64,000 nucleotides of DNA from Amaurobius ferox (Eukaryota > Arthropoda > Arachnida > Araneae > Amaurobiidae), in NCBI GenBank assembly GCA_951213105.1, contig OX578146.1, forward strand, positions 115,966,551 to 116,030,550, written 5' to 3'. The position numbers were made by a program, and so were the translations under genes. The number at the start of each line of letters is the position of its first letter. Position 1 is the first letter of the stretch. Shown here one piece after another: positions 48,467 to 60,599 of this stretch. Below the pieces are notes generated by a model. That model was not told where the DNA came from. It searched no databases and saw only the letters and a program-made list of their open reading frames with translations.

Positions 48467-48708
48467 ATAGATATATAGATAAATAGATAGATATACAGAG
48501 TTTGTGGTATTGTATGTGTTTATGCGCAGTGAATTCATTTACTAATATAAGTGAAGCACTTACTTTTCAACTAAACCATCGAGACCCTAAATTTTCAAAG
48601 TGCCAAGACGAGTCAATTTATGTTGAAGGGGAGAAAGGAATAAATATATATTATGAACGATTTCTTGAATTGACCTTTTGTACTCTATTATTCAAATGGA
48701 CTCAACCT
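48467..48708. other. Spacer between the two oppositely oriented arrays
   Basis: Starts with a short (GATA)-like tract (48,465-48,497). The rest is unassigned. Confidence 0.5.
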
Positions 48709-48870
48709 TCTGTCATGCGCAGAAGTGTCCAGGGCTTCTGACATGCGTAGAAGTGTCCAGGGCTTCTGTCATGCGCAGAAGTGTCCAGGGCTTCTGTCAT
48801 GCGCAGAAGTGTCCAGGGCTTCTGACATGCGCAGAAGTGTCCAGGGCTTCTGTCATGCGCAGAAGTGTCA
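48709..48870. repeat. 28-bp minisatellite, six copies, with internal hairpin
   Basis: Unit CTTCTGTCATGCGCAGAAGT plus GTCCAGGG, repeated at exact 28-bp spacing, with C/T and T/A variants in two units. CTTCTG and CAGAAG within each unit can pair across a 7-nt loop. Open frames on both strands are incidental. Confidence 0.95.
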
Positions 48871-49571
48871 ATTGCCCGTAAAATCAACTTGAATTTAAGA
48901 TCAAAACACTTGCTTTTTTTCTAATAAATTGACCTCTAAATGACATTGGATTGTAAATAATATTACTTTCGCGCTTTGAATATTATAGTGGCATGCTACT
49001 CTGTTACCAAGTTCCTTTGACATATAACCTTCAAATGACATTGAAATTCTGAGATCAGGTTGAATGGGCAGAAAAATGACCTTGAACTTGAATCAGAGAT
49101 CAAAATATTTCCGTTTTTCAATAAATTGACCTCTAAATGACATTGGGAATGCTTGTAGAGAATACTTCTAAAGGAATAATACTTCTCTTATGACCTTTAA
49201 ATGACATTGAAAAAATTTGATCACGTTCATTTGTCCAAAATATGACCTTGAACTTGGGTTAGAGGTCAAAACATTCCCTTTCCATAAATAAATTAACCTC
49301 TGGGTGACATTGGGAATGCATGTGAAGGATACTTCTAAAGGAAGCATACTTCGTCTATGACCTTTAAATGACATTGAAACAGTTTGATAGCGTTCAGTTG
49401 TCCAAAATATGACCTTGAATTTGGGTTAGAGGTCAAAAAATTTATTTTATTTTATAATTTACCCTCAACATGACATTGAAAATTCTTGTGAAGAAAATCC
49501 TCACAGACTTTCGCATAAAATTGTTATAAAGTGTCATGATATAACCTTTAAATGATATTGAAAAATTTCTA
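48871..49571. repeat. ~166-bp satellite, about four copies, rich in AGGTCA half-sites
   Basis: The phrase TGACCTTGAA(C/T)TTGGGTTAGA recurs at 49,243 and 49,410, with an earlier diverged copy at 49,078 (spacing 165-167 bp). Each unit also has ACCTCTAAATGACATTGG and TATGACCTTTAAATGACATT. TGACCTTGA is the reverse complement of TCAAGGTCA. No coding content. Confidence 0.88.
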
Positions 49572-51246
49572 TCTATATATACTAATTGCCAAATGTCCGT
49601 CCGTCACGCGTTTTTTAGGCACTTCCCGAATAGATAGAGACTTAAAATTTGGTACATGGCTCGGGCGTTCGATGAAACTCCCTGGAAAAACCGAATTTTT
49701 CAGAAATGTTCTCTAAAGGGGGTGTTCCACACCAAAACGTTCGAAATGTAAAATGATAGGAAAGCATGCTTTGCGATAAGATAGCGACTTCAAATTTGGT
49801 GTATGGGTGAATCGTTCGGAAGGAAGAAAGTGTGCAATTTCAGATTTTCAATATATTTTACTTAAGGGGGAGCCGCAAACCAAAATGTTCGATTTACTGA
49901 ATAAATGAGAAAAGACTCTTTAAAATTTCATAGAAGCTTGAAATTTAGTATATAGGCTAATCCTTTGACGAAAACACCAAAGACGAATACAGTTCTTCAA
50001 AAGTTTTGGTCTAAGGGGGTGCTCCAGAGAAAAACGTTCGAAAAGTGAATAGATAAAGAAACATGCTTCGAGATGAGATAAAGATATCAAATTTGGTGTA
50101 AGGGTAGATAGTTTTGAAGGAAGAAATTGTACAATTTCAGTTTACCAATATTTTCAACTTTAGGGGTGTCGCACACCAAAATGTTTGATTTTTAGAATTA
50201 AGGAGAAACGCGCCTTTTGAAACGTGATAGAGGCTTGTTATTTGGTATATTGGAGAATCATCTGATAGAAAACACCAGAAGAATAGAGTTTTTCAAAAAT
50301 GTATATTTAAGGGTGTGGGGGGGTGTTCCACACCAAAACGTTCGAAAAGTGAAATGATAGAAAAAGCATACTTCGCGATGAGATAGAGATTGCAAATTTG
50401 GTGTATGGGTAAATAGTTGGAAAGGAAGAAAGTGTGCAATTTCAGTTTTCCAACATTTGCTATTGTAAGCGGTTGTCGCTCACTAAAGTATTCGATTTGG
50501 CGAACTAATGAAAAACGCCTCCTTTATAATGTGGTAAAAGCTTAAATTTAGTAAATGGGCTGAAAATTTGATAAAAAAAAGGACCAAAATGAATACGGTT
50601 TTTGAAAAATGTTCATTTAAGGGAGTGCTACACAGAGAAACGCTTCTTTCTGGTAGGTCGGATAGCCTGGGTCTCAACAACAACAACAGAGAAACGCTCG
50701 AAAGGTAATGTGATAGTAAAAACATACTACATTATAGGATACAGGCTTCAAATTAAGTGTATGGGTAAACAGTTTCAAAGGAAAAAAGCATGCAATTTCA
50801 GATTTTCATTATTTACTACTTTAGGGGGTGGCGCACACCAATATGTTCGGTTTTTCGAATGAGATACGCTGCCCTTTAAATGTGATAAAGCCTTAATATT
50901 TGGTGTATGGGCTAATCATCTAATAAAAAAAACCCACAATGAATAGGATTTTTCAAAAATATTCATTTATGGGTGTACTCCACAGAAAAACGTTCTAAAA
51001 GGGAAATGGTAAAATAGTATGCTTCGGAATGAGATAGAGACTTGGTGTACGTGTAAATAGTTTGAAAGGAAGAAGAGCGTAATTTAAGTTTTCTAATATT
51101 TTTTTCTTTAGGGGGGGGGGGGGGGTTCTGCACACCAAAATATTCGATTTGTCGAATAAATGTGAAAAGTGAATTATTAAAAAATTCACATTATTCAGGG
51201 GTTGCTTTGTGTGAGGCCGTTGATTTTCAACGGGTATTCGGCTAGT
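49572..51246 (+). mobile_element. Helitron-like array unit F1 (plus)
   Basis: 5' end TCTATATATACTAATTGCC, then a reduced GTCCGTCC tract, ACGCGTTTTTTAGGCACTTC, five ~300-bp modules, hairpin CCGTTGA-TTT-TCAACGG (51,218-51,234), 8 nt, and CTAG (51,243-51,246). It contains a 41-bp SINE tail insertion at 50,645-50,685 and a G-run at about 51,109-51,125. Confidence 0.75.
50632..50698 (+). mobile_element. 41-bp SINE tail insertion with 13-bp target duplication
   Basis: The insert at 50,645-50,685 is the last ~40 nt of the SINE family (CTTTCTGGTAGGTCGG, CCTGGGTCTC, CAACAAC). The perfect repeat ACAGAGAAACGCT flanks it at 50,632-50,644 and 50,686-50,698, within a module of unit F1. Confidence 0.92.
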
Positions 51247-52137
51247 ATATACTAATTGCCAAGTGTCCGTCTGTCTGTCTGTCTGTCACGCTTTTTTAGG
51301 CACTTCCCGAATAGATAGAGAATTGCAATTTGATACACGGCTCGGTTATTCGGTAAAACTCCCTGGAAAAATCAAATTTTTCGAAAACGTTTTTTAGAGG
51401 GGGTGCCCCACACCAAAACGTTCGAAAGGTTAAATGATGGGAAAGCATGCTTTGCGATGAGATATAGACTTCAAATTTGGTGTATGGGTAAATCCTTCGA
51501 AAAGAAGAAAGTGTGCAATTTCAGATTTCCAATATTTTCTACTTAAGGGGGTGCCGCACACCAAAATGTTCGATTTACAGAATAAATGAGAAAACGCTCC
51601 TTTAAAATTTGATAGAGGCTTGAAATTTGGTATATGGGCTAATCATTTGACGAAAACACGCAAGAAGAATATAGTTTTTTAAAAATGTTCGTTTAAGAGT
51701 GTGCTCCAGAGTGAAACGTTCGAAAAGTGAATTGATAAAAAACCATGCTTCGAAATGAGATAGAGATATCAAATTTGGTGTAAGGGTAGATAGTTTGAAA
51801 GGAAGAAAGTGTGAAATTTCAGATTTCCAATACTTGCTACATTAAGGGGTGAGCAAACTAATATGTTCGATTTTCCGAATAAATGAGGCACGCTTCCTTT
51901 TAAAAGTGATAGATGCTTGATATTTGATATATGGGGCAATCATCTGATAAAAAACACCAGACAAACAGAGGAAGAAATGCACAAATTTATTTTCCCAATA
52001 TTTTTTTCTTTAGGGGGTTCTGTATACCAAAATATTCGATTTGCCGAATAAATGTGAAACGTGGATTATTATAAAATTTACATTATTCAGGGATTGCTTA
52101 TTGCGAGACCGTTGATTTTCAACGGGTATTCGGCTAG
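51247..52137 (+). mobile_element. Helitron-like array unit F2 (plus), internally shortened
   Basis: 5' end TATATACTAATTGCC joined directly to the CTAG of F1, GTCTGTCTGTCTGTC tract, about 2.5 modules, hairpin at 52,109-52,125 and CTAG at 52,134-52,137. At 0.89 kb it lacks two or three modules. The missing part probably went through recombination between modules. Confidence 0.75.
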
Positions 52138-52941
52138 TATATACTAATTGCCAAGTGTCCGTCCGTCTATCTGTCCCGAATACAGACTTGTAATTTGGTG
52201 CACGGGTCGATCGTTCAATAAACCCCCCTGAAATGTCGAATTTTTCGAAAACACTCTCTAGACGGGGTGTTCCAACCCAAAACGTTCGAAAAGCGAAATG
52301 ATAGGAAAGTATACTTTGCCATAAGATGGAGACTTCAAATTTGGTGTATTGGTAAATCGTTCGAAAGGAAGAAAGTGTGCAATTTCAGATTTTCAATATT
52401 TTCTACTTAAGGGCGTGCTGCACACCAAAATGTTCGATTTACCAAATAAATGAGAAACGGCTCCTTTAAAATTTGATTGAGACTTAAAATTAGGTATATA
52501 GACTCATCATTTGATGAAAACACCCAAGACGAATATAGTTTTTCAAAAACGTTCGTTTACGGGGGGTGCTCTAGAGCAGTGTTCTTCAACCTTTGTCATC
52601 CCGCAGAACCCTTTTTTGAGATATTTTTTTTATGGAACCCTTCGTTCAGTAGCACACCCAGATTTGATTTTAGGGGAGATGTGTCATATTACGTATTACA
52701 TGTTATGAACAAGGTGCATCTCTGCCTTTGGTATAAAAACTTTATATAAGATATAAATTTGCATTAATTCAAACAAGAAGATAAATATTCCATATAAAGT
52801 ATTTGTATTATACATACATATGTCGAACATTCGAATTGCAGTATTGACTCGCGGAACCCCTAAAGCGTTTGAGTGGAACCCTAGGGTTCCGCGGAACACA
52901 GGTTGAAGAACACTGCTCTAGAGGAAAGGTGAATTGATAAG

Positions 52942-52944
<3 letters not shown>
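52138..52944 (+). mobile_element. Helitron-like array unit F3 (plus), interrupted by a MITE and cut by (TA)n
   Basis: 5' end joined to the CTAG of F2. Modules continue to 52,568, are interrupted by the hAT MITE, resume at 52,924 (AAAGGTGAATTGATAAGAAA) and end where (TA)n begins near 52,945. Confidence 0.7.
52569..52923 (+). mobile_element. hAT-type MITE with perfect 8-bp target duplication (copy 2)
   Basis: The element is 52,577-52,915 (339 bp) with the same inverted ends and interior as 33,729-34,100, less a ~30-bp stretch. CTCTAGAG flanks it at 52,569-52,576 and 52,916-52,923. Inserted in array unit F3. Confidence 0.95.
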
Positions 52945-52998
<54 letters not shown>

Positions 52999-53048
52999 AT
53001 ACATATATATATATATGTATGTATATATATATGTGTATATATATATTT
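52945..53048. repeat. (TA)n tract, left flank of the permuted PLE
   Basis: About 100 bp of TA with a few ACATATA and GTATGTA interruptions. Confidence 0.95.
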
Positions 53049-56000
53049 ATTGGCTCAATGTATTTGTACGAACTTACAGACCTTATGTGAACTTTGGGCA
53101 TTAGTATTATCTTTTAATCACTTCTTACGCTCCTCAACAAGAGTAAAAACTGGTGATTTATACTATGGATGTATACAATATATATTTATCGTGACTGGCA
53201 ACTATATTCATTACCGAGTATATGCCCGGTGACACAATAATAAAGGGTATTTATGTCACCGATATCCTGTTACCCTCTACGTTCTTTGGAGATGACTTCT
53301 ATTAAGCAATTTTTCAAGCCCTCTGACCATGTCCAAGAAATACCTGTGACATCCAAACAAATCGTCCGTAACAATCTTTGTGAATACAACGACCCGATCC
53401 TAAATGGATCACAATTCTTTGACCCTATATATATTCATTACCAACACATGAGAAATTATAAGTTTAATAAATGTCTTTCAAAACGATGCAAGTTATGTCC
53501 TGTCGCCAACCCTCTTCAGATTGATAATCAAGCTAATAAGTACAAGATTTTTTGTAAATCTTACAACATTATATATTGTATCACCTGCCTTACATGTCAA
53601 GCAAAGTATATTGGACAAACACAGAATCCATTAAACATCAGAATAAACCTCCATTGAAGTCAAGTGAGCAAGACCAAAAATCAGGAGCTGCCATCATATA
53701 ATCAGGAAATTCGTCATTTCAAGCTTCATGATTTTTCCAAAATCACTGTAACTATAATTGATATAGTACCTAACAATTTAGAAAGGTTGTGGTGGGAAGC
53801 CACCCATGTCAAACAATACACTACGGCATACCCATATGGTTTAAATACTCTTATCTTTAAAGAAAACTACAACATGGACTATTGCAGAAATTTTAAAACA
53901 AATCCCTTGTCACGTTCATTGATCCATAAGAAAACTCACCGATGGCATCGAGGAAAAGGACACCATCATGCTACCTATCTTAACACAGAAGAAAAAATAA
54001 CCCATTTTATTGATAACTTGAAAAGTGATAACTCGATAAAATTCAGTTGGATTAAAAACATCGTCAACGGCATTAAACTCAAATATCTACCACGTATTTG
54101 GAGATTCATACTGCAATATCACTCAAACGAACCTTTCAAGGATAATCATGAAGAAATGCAAAGAAATATGGCTATAATACTTGATCTAATTAAATTAAGA
54201 GCGGAAAAATTTAAAGTTAATTTAGAACCCATAACACAGAAGAAGAAATCTAAGGATTATTTCATCACTACTTTCAAGAATAAGCTTTTTGAAGGGATCC
54301 CATTCAACTCTATTCTCTACAATATTGATTCCTTTTTGCCCATCCCAAACCATCAGGTGAAATTAGCATATCGGTATGTCCGAACAAATGGCAGAAAACT
54401 TTTTAACTACGGTCAAATTTGTAAAAATTCAAAGGCATATGGAACGGCAGAATGTAAATGTCATGATAGTATTTATAAAGATCCATTTCATAAACATATA
54501 ATTACGGGCAATCTAGCAGTGATCAAGGATCATAAACTAAAACAAATTTTTCGACTCGGTACGAAATTTCGTACACAAGTTTTTAAAGTTGTTTTAGAAG
54601 ATTTTAACAACGATCTAGAAGTTTTCATTTACAGATTGGCAGTAAAGTATAGTTTACCTATCCATGTTTTTGGGGAATGGAAATGTCAATTTCACAACGT
54701 ATTCCGTCTACACTACCTACAGCAACATCACAATACCAAGGGTCCTTCCATTCCAGCTTCCATTCATTGTGTTAAAGAAAGTTTCGTTTTGACCTATACA
54801 GATAAAATTGTTTCACATTATGCCTTTACTTGTAGAAAATATTATGTGGACACTTTACAAATGTGTTACCAAGATCGCACCATGTATACTCAATTGTCCA
54901 ATAACGGTAGTGTTTTGTTTAACAGGATAAGGGCATTATACAAACGTATAGGAATAGAATTGAAATCTGTCAAGTTTCCATATTTAATTCTTATTCCTAA
55001 ATTGCACAAAGTACCGGTCAAATTCCGCACAGTCACTGTTGGATGTGGAACTTACCTAACGCAAGCAAATCTGAAGCTTTTGAATATTCTTAAACATGTT
55101 ATGTTTAATCTTAATAAACAAAATACTGTTATGATTAAAAACGGACAAGAGGTCATAAATCGCCTCAAATTTTGTCACAAGGACACCAGATTTAAAAGCT
55201 ATGACTTTCGAGATTTGTTTAACAATATTGACTTAACACAGCTGTACCTAATACTGAAGAATTTACATGAAGAATATGACCTAAAAGTGTTTATCACACT
55301 TCGTAGAGACTTGGATCTCGTGGAATTAGTGCTCAAAGAGAATATTTTACATGACGGAAATGGCTATTACCAGCAAATTAAAGGAATACCCATGGGGGGA
55401 GCATGTTCGTTCATTCTGGCTGATATTTATCTATCTACTTATGAAAAAGGCACCCATATTCTTTATGAGATGCCATATTTCCGTTATGTGGACGACGTGC
55501 TTTTGGGGTGTTTTGAGGACACAACTAACTTCGATTTCACCTTTTATCCAGGAGAATTGGAACTGATCGAAAACCAAGTTGACGAGAATGGTGCAGTTAA
55601 TTTTTTGGACATATCAATAAATAGACATCAACGATATGGTACTTATACAACTTTATACGACAAACGCGATTTTTACAAAATCAAGATTGGCCATCTTATA
55701 GATTGGAGGACAAACCTTACTAAGAATGTCTTCAGAAACATCCTTGTCGGCCATTTCAAGAGAAATCTGGCTTATAACACTTTCAAAAGGGATTGCAATA
55801 AATGTAATCAAAAAATCGTAACCGAAGCTTTAAAAAATCACTATCCTATTTATTTCTTGCGGGCATGCTATAATTCCTTTTTCGGTAATAAAGAAAACTT
55901 TAGCCGTTTCCATCGGGAATTGGTTGGAATTTTATGATTTATGCGATACTGGTGTGTTGGCACGCATGCGTAAGGGTTGATATACAGGCTCTGGTACTTG

Positions 56001-56243
56001 GATCGTTTTTCATTTTGCGTCCATTCCTTCTGCGTCGATTTTGTTCTTGCTCTTCTTGTATACGGGTGCCTTTGTCTATGCACATGTACGGGACTGTCCA
56101 TTGTATTGGATTGGTTCCGTGAGCTTTGCCCGGGCTGTAAAAGCTGCTTTAAACGGGAAGGGGAGTCGCCACCCTCCCCTGCCATTATATGCAACGCATT
56201 TGGATCTCCCGTTTCAAAGTTTTGACGTTTCTTCCTTTTCACT

Positions 56244-56247
<4 letters not shown>
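53049..56247 (+). mobile_element. Permuted Penelope-like retroelement (GIY-YIG before RT), nearly full length
   Basis: A ~200-bp 5' leader with a perfect 8-bp hairpin at 53,227-53,261 (CGGTGACA/TGTCACCG) spanning the first ATG. Then a single ~895-codon frame with one stop, and a ~310-bp 3' region ending TTCACTCGG at about 56,247. Both sides are (TA)n. PLEs with the endonuclease at the N-terminus are the Naiad (animal) and Chlamys (green algal) groups described by Craig and colleagues in 2021. The domain order and metazoan setting point to Naiad. The exact ends inside TA DNA cannot be fixed. Confidence 0.85.
53253..55937 (+). pseudogene. Permuted PLE protein: GIY-YIG endonuclease plus reverse transcriptase, one stop
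   Basis: A retroelement polyprotein that would nick target DNA and copy its RNA there. Numbering is from the ATG at 53,253; translation could also start at codon 14. Residues 85-182 form the GIY-YIG domain: KRCKLCPV knuckle, IIYCITCLTC (GIY equivalent, 106-115, with cysteines between the two motifs), KYIGQT (118-123), Arg130, His134, and the catalytic Glu in LWWEATH (~182). Residues ~240-450 are a linker with CKCHDSIYKDPFHKHIITGN. The RT follows: LIPKLHKVPVKFRTVTVGCG, GIPMGG (711-716), FRYVDDVLLG (YVDD 745-748), AVNFLDISI. The only break is TGA at 53,655-53,657, inside the endonuclease. The family context suggests Arg, and CGA to TGA is a CpG-type change. All other codons are open, so the copy is young. 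Confidence 0.9.
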
Positions 56248-57321
<1,074 letters not shown>

Positions 57322-57322
<1 letters not shown>

Positions 57323-58186
57323 GTGGCGTGGCTCCGCTGAAATCTTACAATTACACATTGGCCGTTAATCGTATTTCTGCACGCCACTTGCTCGATTACC
57401 GAGCATATCTCCAGGTTCTGATTAATTAGAAAATGCATCACGAGAACACACAATACTAATTAAAAGTTAATAAAGCTTTTATTTTAAAATACTTATATTC
57501 AAAACTTGTTACTTAAAATTTAAAAACCACAAAATGTCATCTTAATTACATAGAACATATTTACATTCGCTAAGTAGGTATTGGATAATGATCGATCTGA
57601 TCATTTCCCCCTCTCTAGTTAAATTAAATATCATAATAGCCCTCAAGTTAGGCAGTTAACTTCCTTATTAAATTCTAATTATATTCTCTGATACTCAGTC
57701 TGCCGTGGGAGAGGACAAAAGGACTTACCCCTTTTAGGGACGGCATCGAGGGGGCACTCATCCGTCGGTTATTAGACGACCAGCACTTAACCTTTAAAAT
57801 TACCAACTCACTTCTCTCTCCGCTCTTCTTCTCCTCGTCGGGACCTCGGACAGCCCCCTGGCCGGGCTCCATAGCTGACGCTTGGCCGCTATAGGTTCGA
57901 AAACCCATAAATTCAGTGACGCGGCCGGGCTCCCTCGAATCACTGGATTTGGCCCCTTCCAAAGGGTTGGCTAAAAATTGGGGGGCTCTAGCCCTCTTGC
58001 AGGTGTCCATTTTATTTAAAAATAAGACAGCGTCCTTTGCCATTTTCTCACCACTGCAGCTGGTCTCTTACTCATAGCCATGGAATGTCAACCGTTTCCA
58101 AAGAGAGAGAGGGGGGGGGGGGGGGTAATACTTTCTAGAAGTGAAGTGGCGACAGGAAAATTCCAATACTGTCCCACGACACTGGC
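57322..58186 (-). mobile_element. Candidate LTR of a retrotransposon (minus)
   Basis: On the minus strand it starts TGTCGTGGGACAG (58,186) and ends CGGAGCCACGCCACA (57,322), the TG...CA form of LTRs. It is preceded by a purine-rich stretch (TTTGGGGGAAGCCAG) like a polypurine tract, and contains AATAAA near 57,483. There is no second LTR in the window and no gag/pol. A 122-codon open frame (57,675-58,043, minus) has no family resemblance. The alternative is another kind of repeat. Confidence 0.4.
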
Positions 58187-60184
58187 TTCCCCCAAACAAG
58201 GGAAAAGAAACCAAGTTTCTTTTTCAAATGCTTAAACTACCAATAAAATAAAGGGTTACACATTATGCACAGTATACATATATAAACAGAGATAACAATA
58301 ACATTTAACAATAAAATTATACATTAAATTATATACATAATGACACGCCCTATAGGTATGGAAATATTCTGTCTCTCCATGTATGTCCAAGGACTAATTA
58401 AGGTGCATGATTGTCCCTGTCCGTATGGTATAAATATTGTCACTGTCCGTTGTAGCATACTGATTGTACTTTCTAGTCTGTTAAGTGTGTTCACATAATA
58501 TGAAAGTTTGTCATGAGAACACATGAATTGGGAACAATTGTTCGTTCACATTATACACTAAAGGATTGATATTGTTCTGTAGGCTGTGACAAAATTAGTG
58601 ATATTCCATATGGAAGGAATATTCTCTGAGCAGGATCAGCTGTGACATCACTTTATAAAAAGAAGTTGCACTAAAACTGTGTAAATGACGTTGCACTTAA
58701 CACTGCGAACATGGAGTTGCACTAAGACGTTGCATTAAAATGATAAAAATGCAGTTGCATTACAACGTTGCACTAAACGATGAAAATGAAGTTGCATTGT
58801 TTGGTACCCTTTGGTCCAAGGAAGACATGATTTCGTTTTCGGTTAATGATGCTGCATACATGTGCTGGTAAAGGCTTATGTGAGCTGTAAAACTACGCCT
58901 TTGTTGCTGCAAAAGTCTTTATAATGGCAACTTTCGTTTTTTTTGAAGACCGGATCCGTGTCTGCAAACTTCTGCAGTAATCATAGTTAGGGTATGTAAA
59001 TGCACATAGTTTTTTCCACAATGTACTTTATCAATATAAAAAAGCTGATGTAATTTCAGATTAGACATTCTATTCGTACTTTAATATACAACTAGACTTA
59101 GGAGCTTTAGAGTCCTTGAACTCTGTCCACTGCATTGTACCAGAGAACATTTTACTTTTAATGTTTTCTACATTCTTAACCTACTTATTTTACATTAAAT
59201 ACATTTATTTTATCTTAATCACCTTTATTTTACATTAATCATTTATATACATATTCTTTATAGAAATTCTTATTGAACAAGGAATTTTTGTTTTCTTAAG
59301 AATTATTTATTCTTATTTACAAGAGCCTTCTTAAATGTCTTATTTCATTCTAGACCCTAATCAATCACCTCAATCTATCCTCTAACCATTTCTCTACTTA
59401 ATTCAGTCTTAACCAATTACTTTACTCCATCCTCTAATCACTTCTGTACTAATTTCTACTTAATTCTCTAACCATTTCTCTATTCATTTCTAATCATTTT
59501 TCTGCTAATTTCTACTTAATTCTCTAACCATTTCTCTATTCATTTCTAATAATTTTTCTACAAATTTCAACTTAATTCTCTACCCATTTCTTTATTCATT
59601 TCTACACGTTTTTGATTCCCCTCCTACGTAACACCCGGCTGTCCGGTTTAAAATTGCCATCCCTGGTACAGGCTTGTACCGCTATACTTTCTACTCTAGC
59701 ATCGGTCACTTTTCGTACGACCTGACAAAAGTTTTTTTCTCTTTTCTTTCTCTTTACGTGGGCCAATAACAGACGCTGTCTTTGATTCTGTCCTGCGGTA
59801 ATTCTCTCTAATTGAAACCGCGTATGTGATTTGCTTCCGCTTGTCACGTGACTATCCCTCGAGTAGAGTCGAAAAAAAAATTCAAAGTCAGCGCGGGCAG
59901 TGTACTTTCTCCTTGTGTGCTGCACAACGGATTTTCACAAATTGGATTACACATATTAATTTTCTGGAAGCTCTGTGAGTGAAATTACTGTTATTATTTA
60001 TTTAGGATGACAGTTTAATGTACCTGTTTCGCTAGGGTGCTTAAATTTGCTTACTTAAAGTTTAAATTACTTATTTTAGGAATTAGATTTGCTTAGGTTG
60101 TTCGACTGACAGCCGATCGCTCTGTCTGTCCAGTCATTTAAACTTTAGACGCCTGCATCTCAGTTTATCTTACCTTAAGGGGGC
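58187..60184. other. Unassigned, possibly LTR-element interior, with short tandem repeats
   Basis: Contains a degenerate ACGTTGCACTAAA repeat at about 58,640-58,800 and a pyrimidine-rich ~60-bp tandem repeat at about 59,395-59,606 (TTCTCTAACCATTTCTCTAT). An open frame at 59,602-59,925 (minus, 107 codons, basic) is not recognised. No gag, pol or env motifs found. Confidence 0.4.
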
Positions 60185-60599
60185 ATAGGACCTTTAAACA
60201 GTCGAAATTCATTGAAAATAGAGCTATCTTTACAATTTTTTAATTTTAACCAGGTGTATCCTAGATGTTCAAATTTTTTTCTCTAAACATATAGAAAACC
60301 TTTCTTACTACACAAATTTTACTGAAGTCATATAATTATATGTACATTTTATATTGTTTTTTAAAATTTATACAATTTTGACAGACATAATGGTGTATGT
60401 AGCAGCCGCGCGCAGGATATTTCAAATAATATTATACTTATGGACTTCAATTTGATAATAATATATTTATAACTATTACATCTTTAATTTGTACACACTT
60501 TTTAAAATTTTGAAATAAATTTAATATTTTTAAAATCTAAACAAAATGAAATTTTCATTTTCAGTGTTAAAAAACATGAAATAAACCTCTTCACAATTC
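60185..60599. other. Left end of the satellite/Mutator block
   Basis: Begins with GGGGGCATAGGACCTTTAAA and leads into satellite-like sequence. It is a possible outer end of a Mutator-like element, but no matching inverted end is inside the window. Confidence 0.3.
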
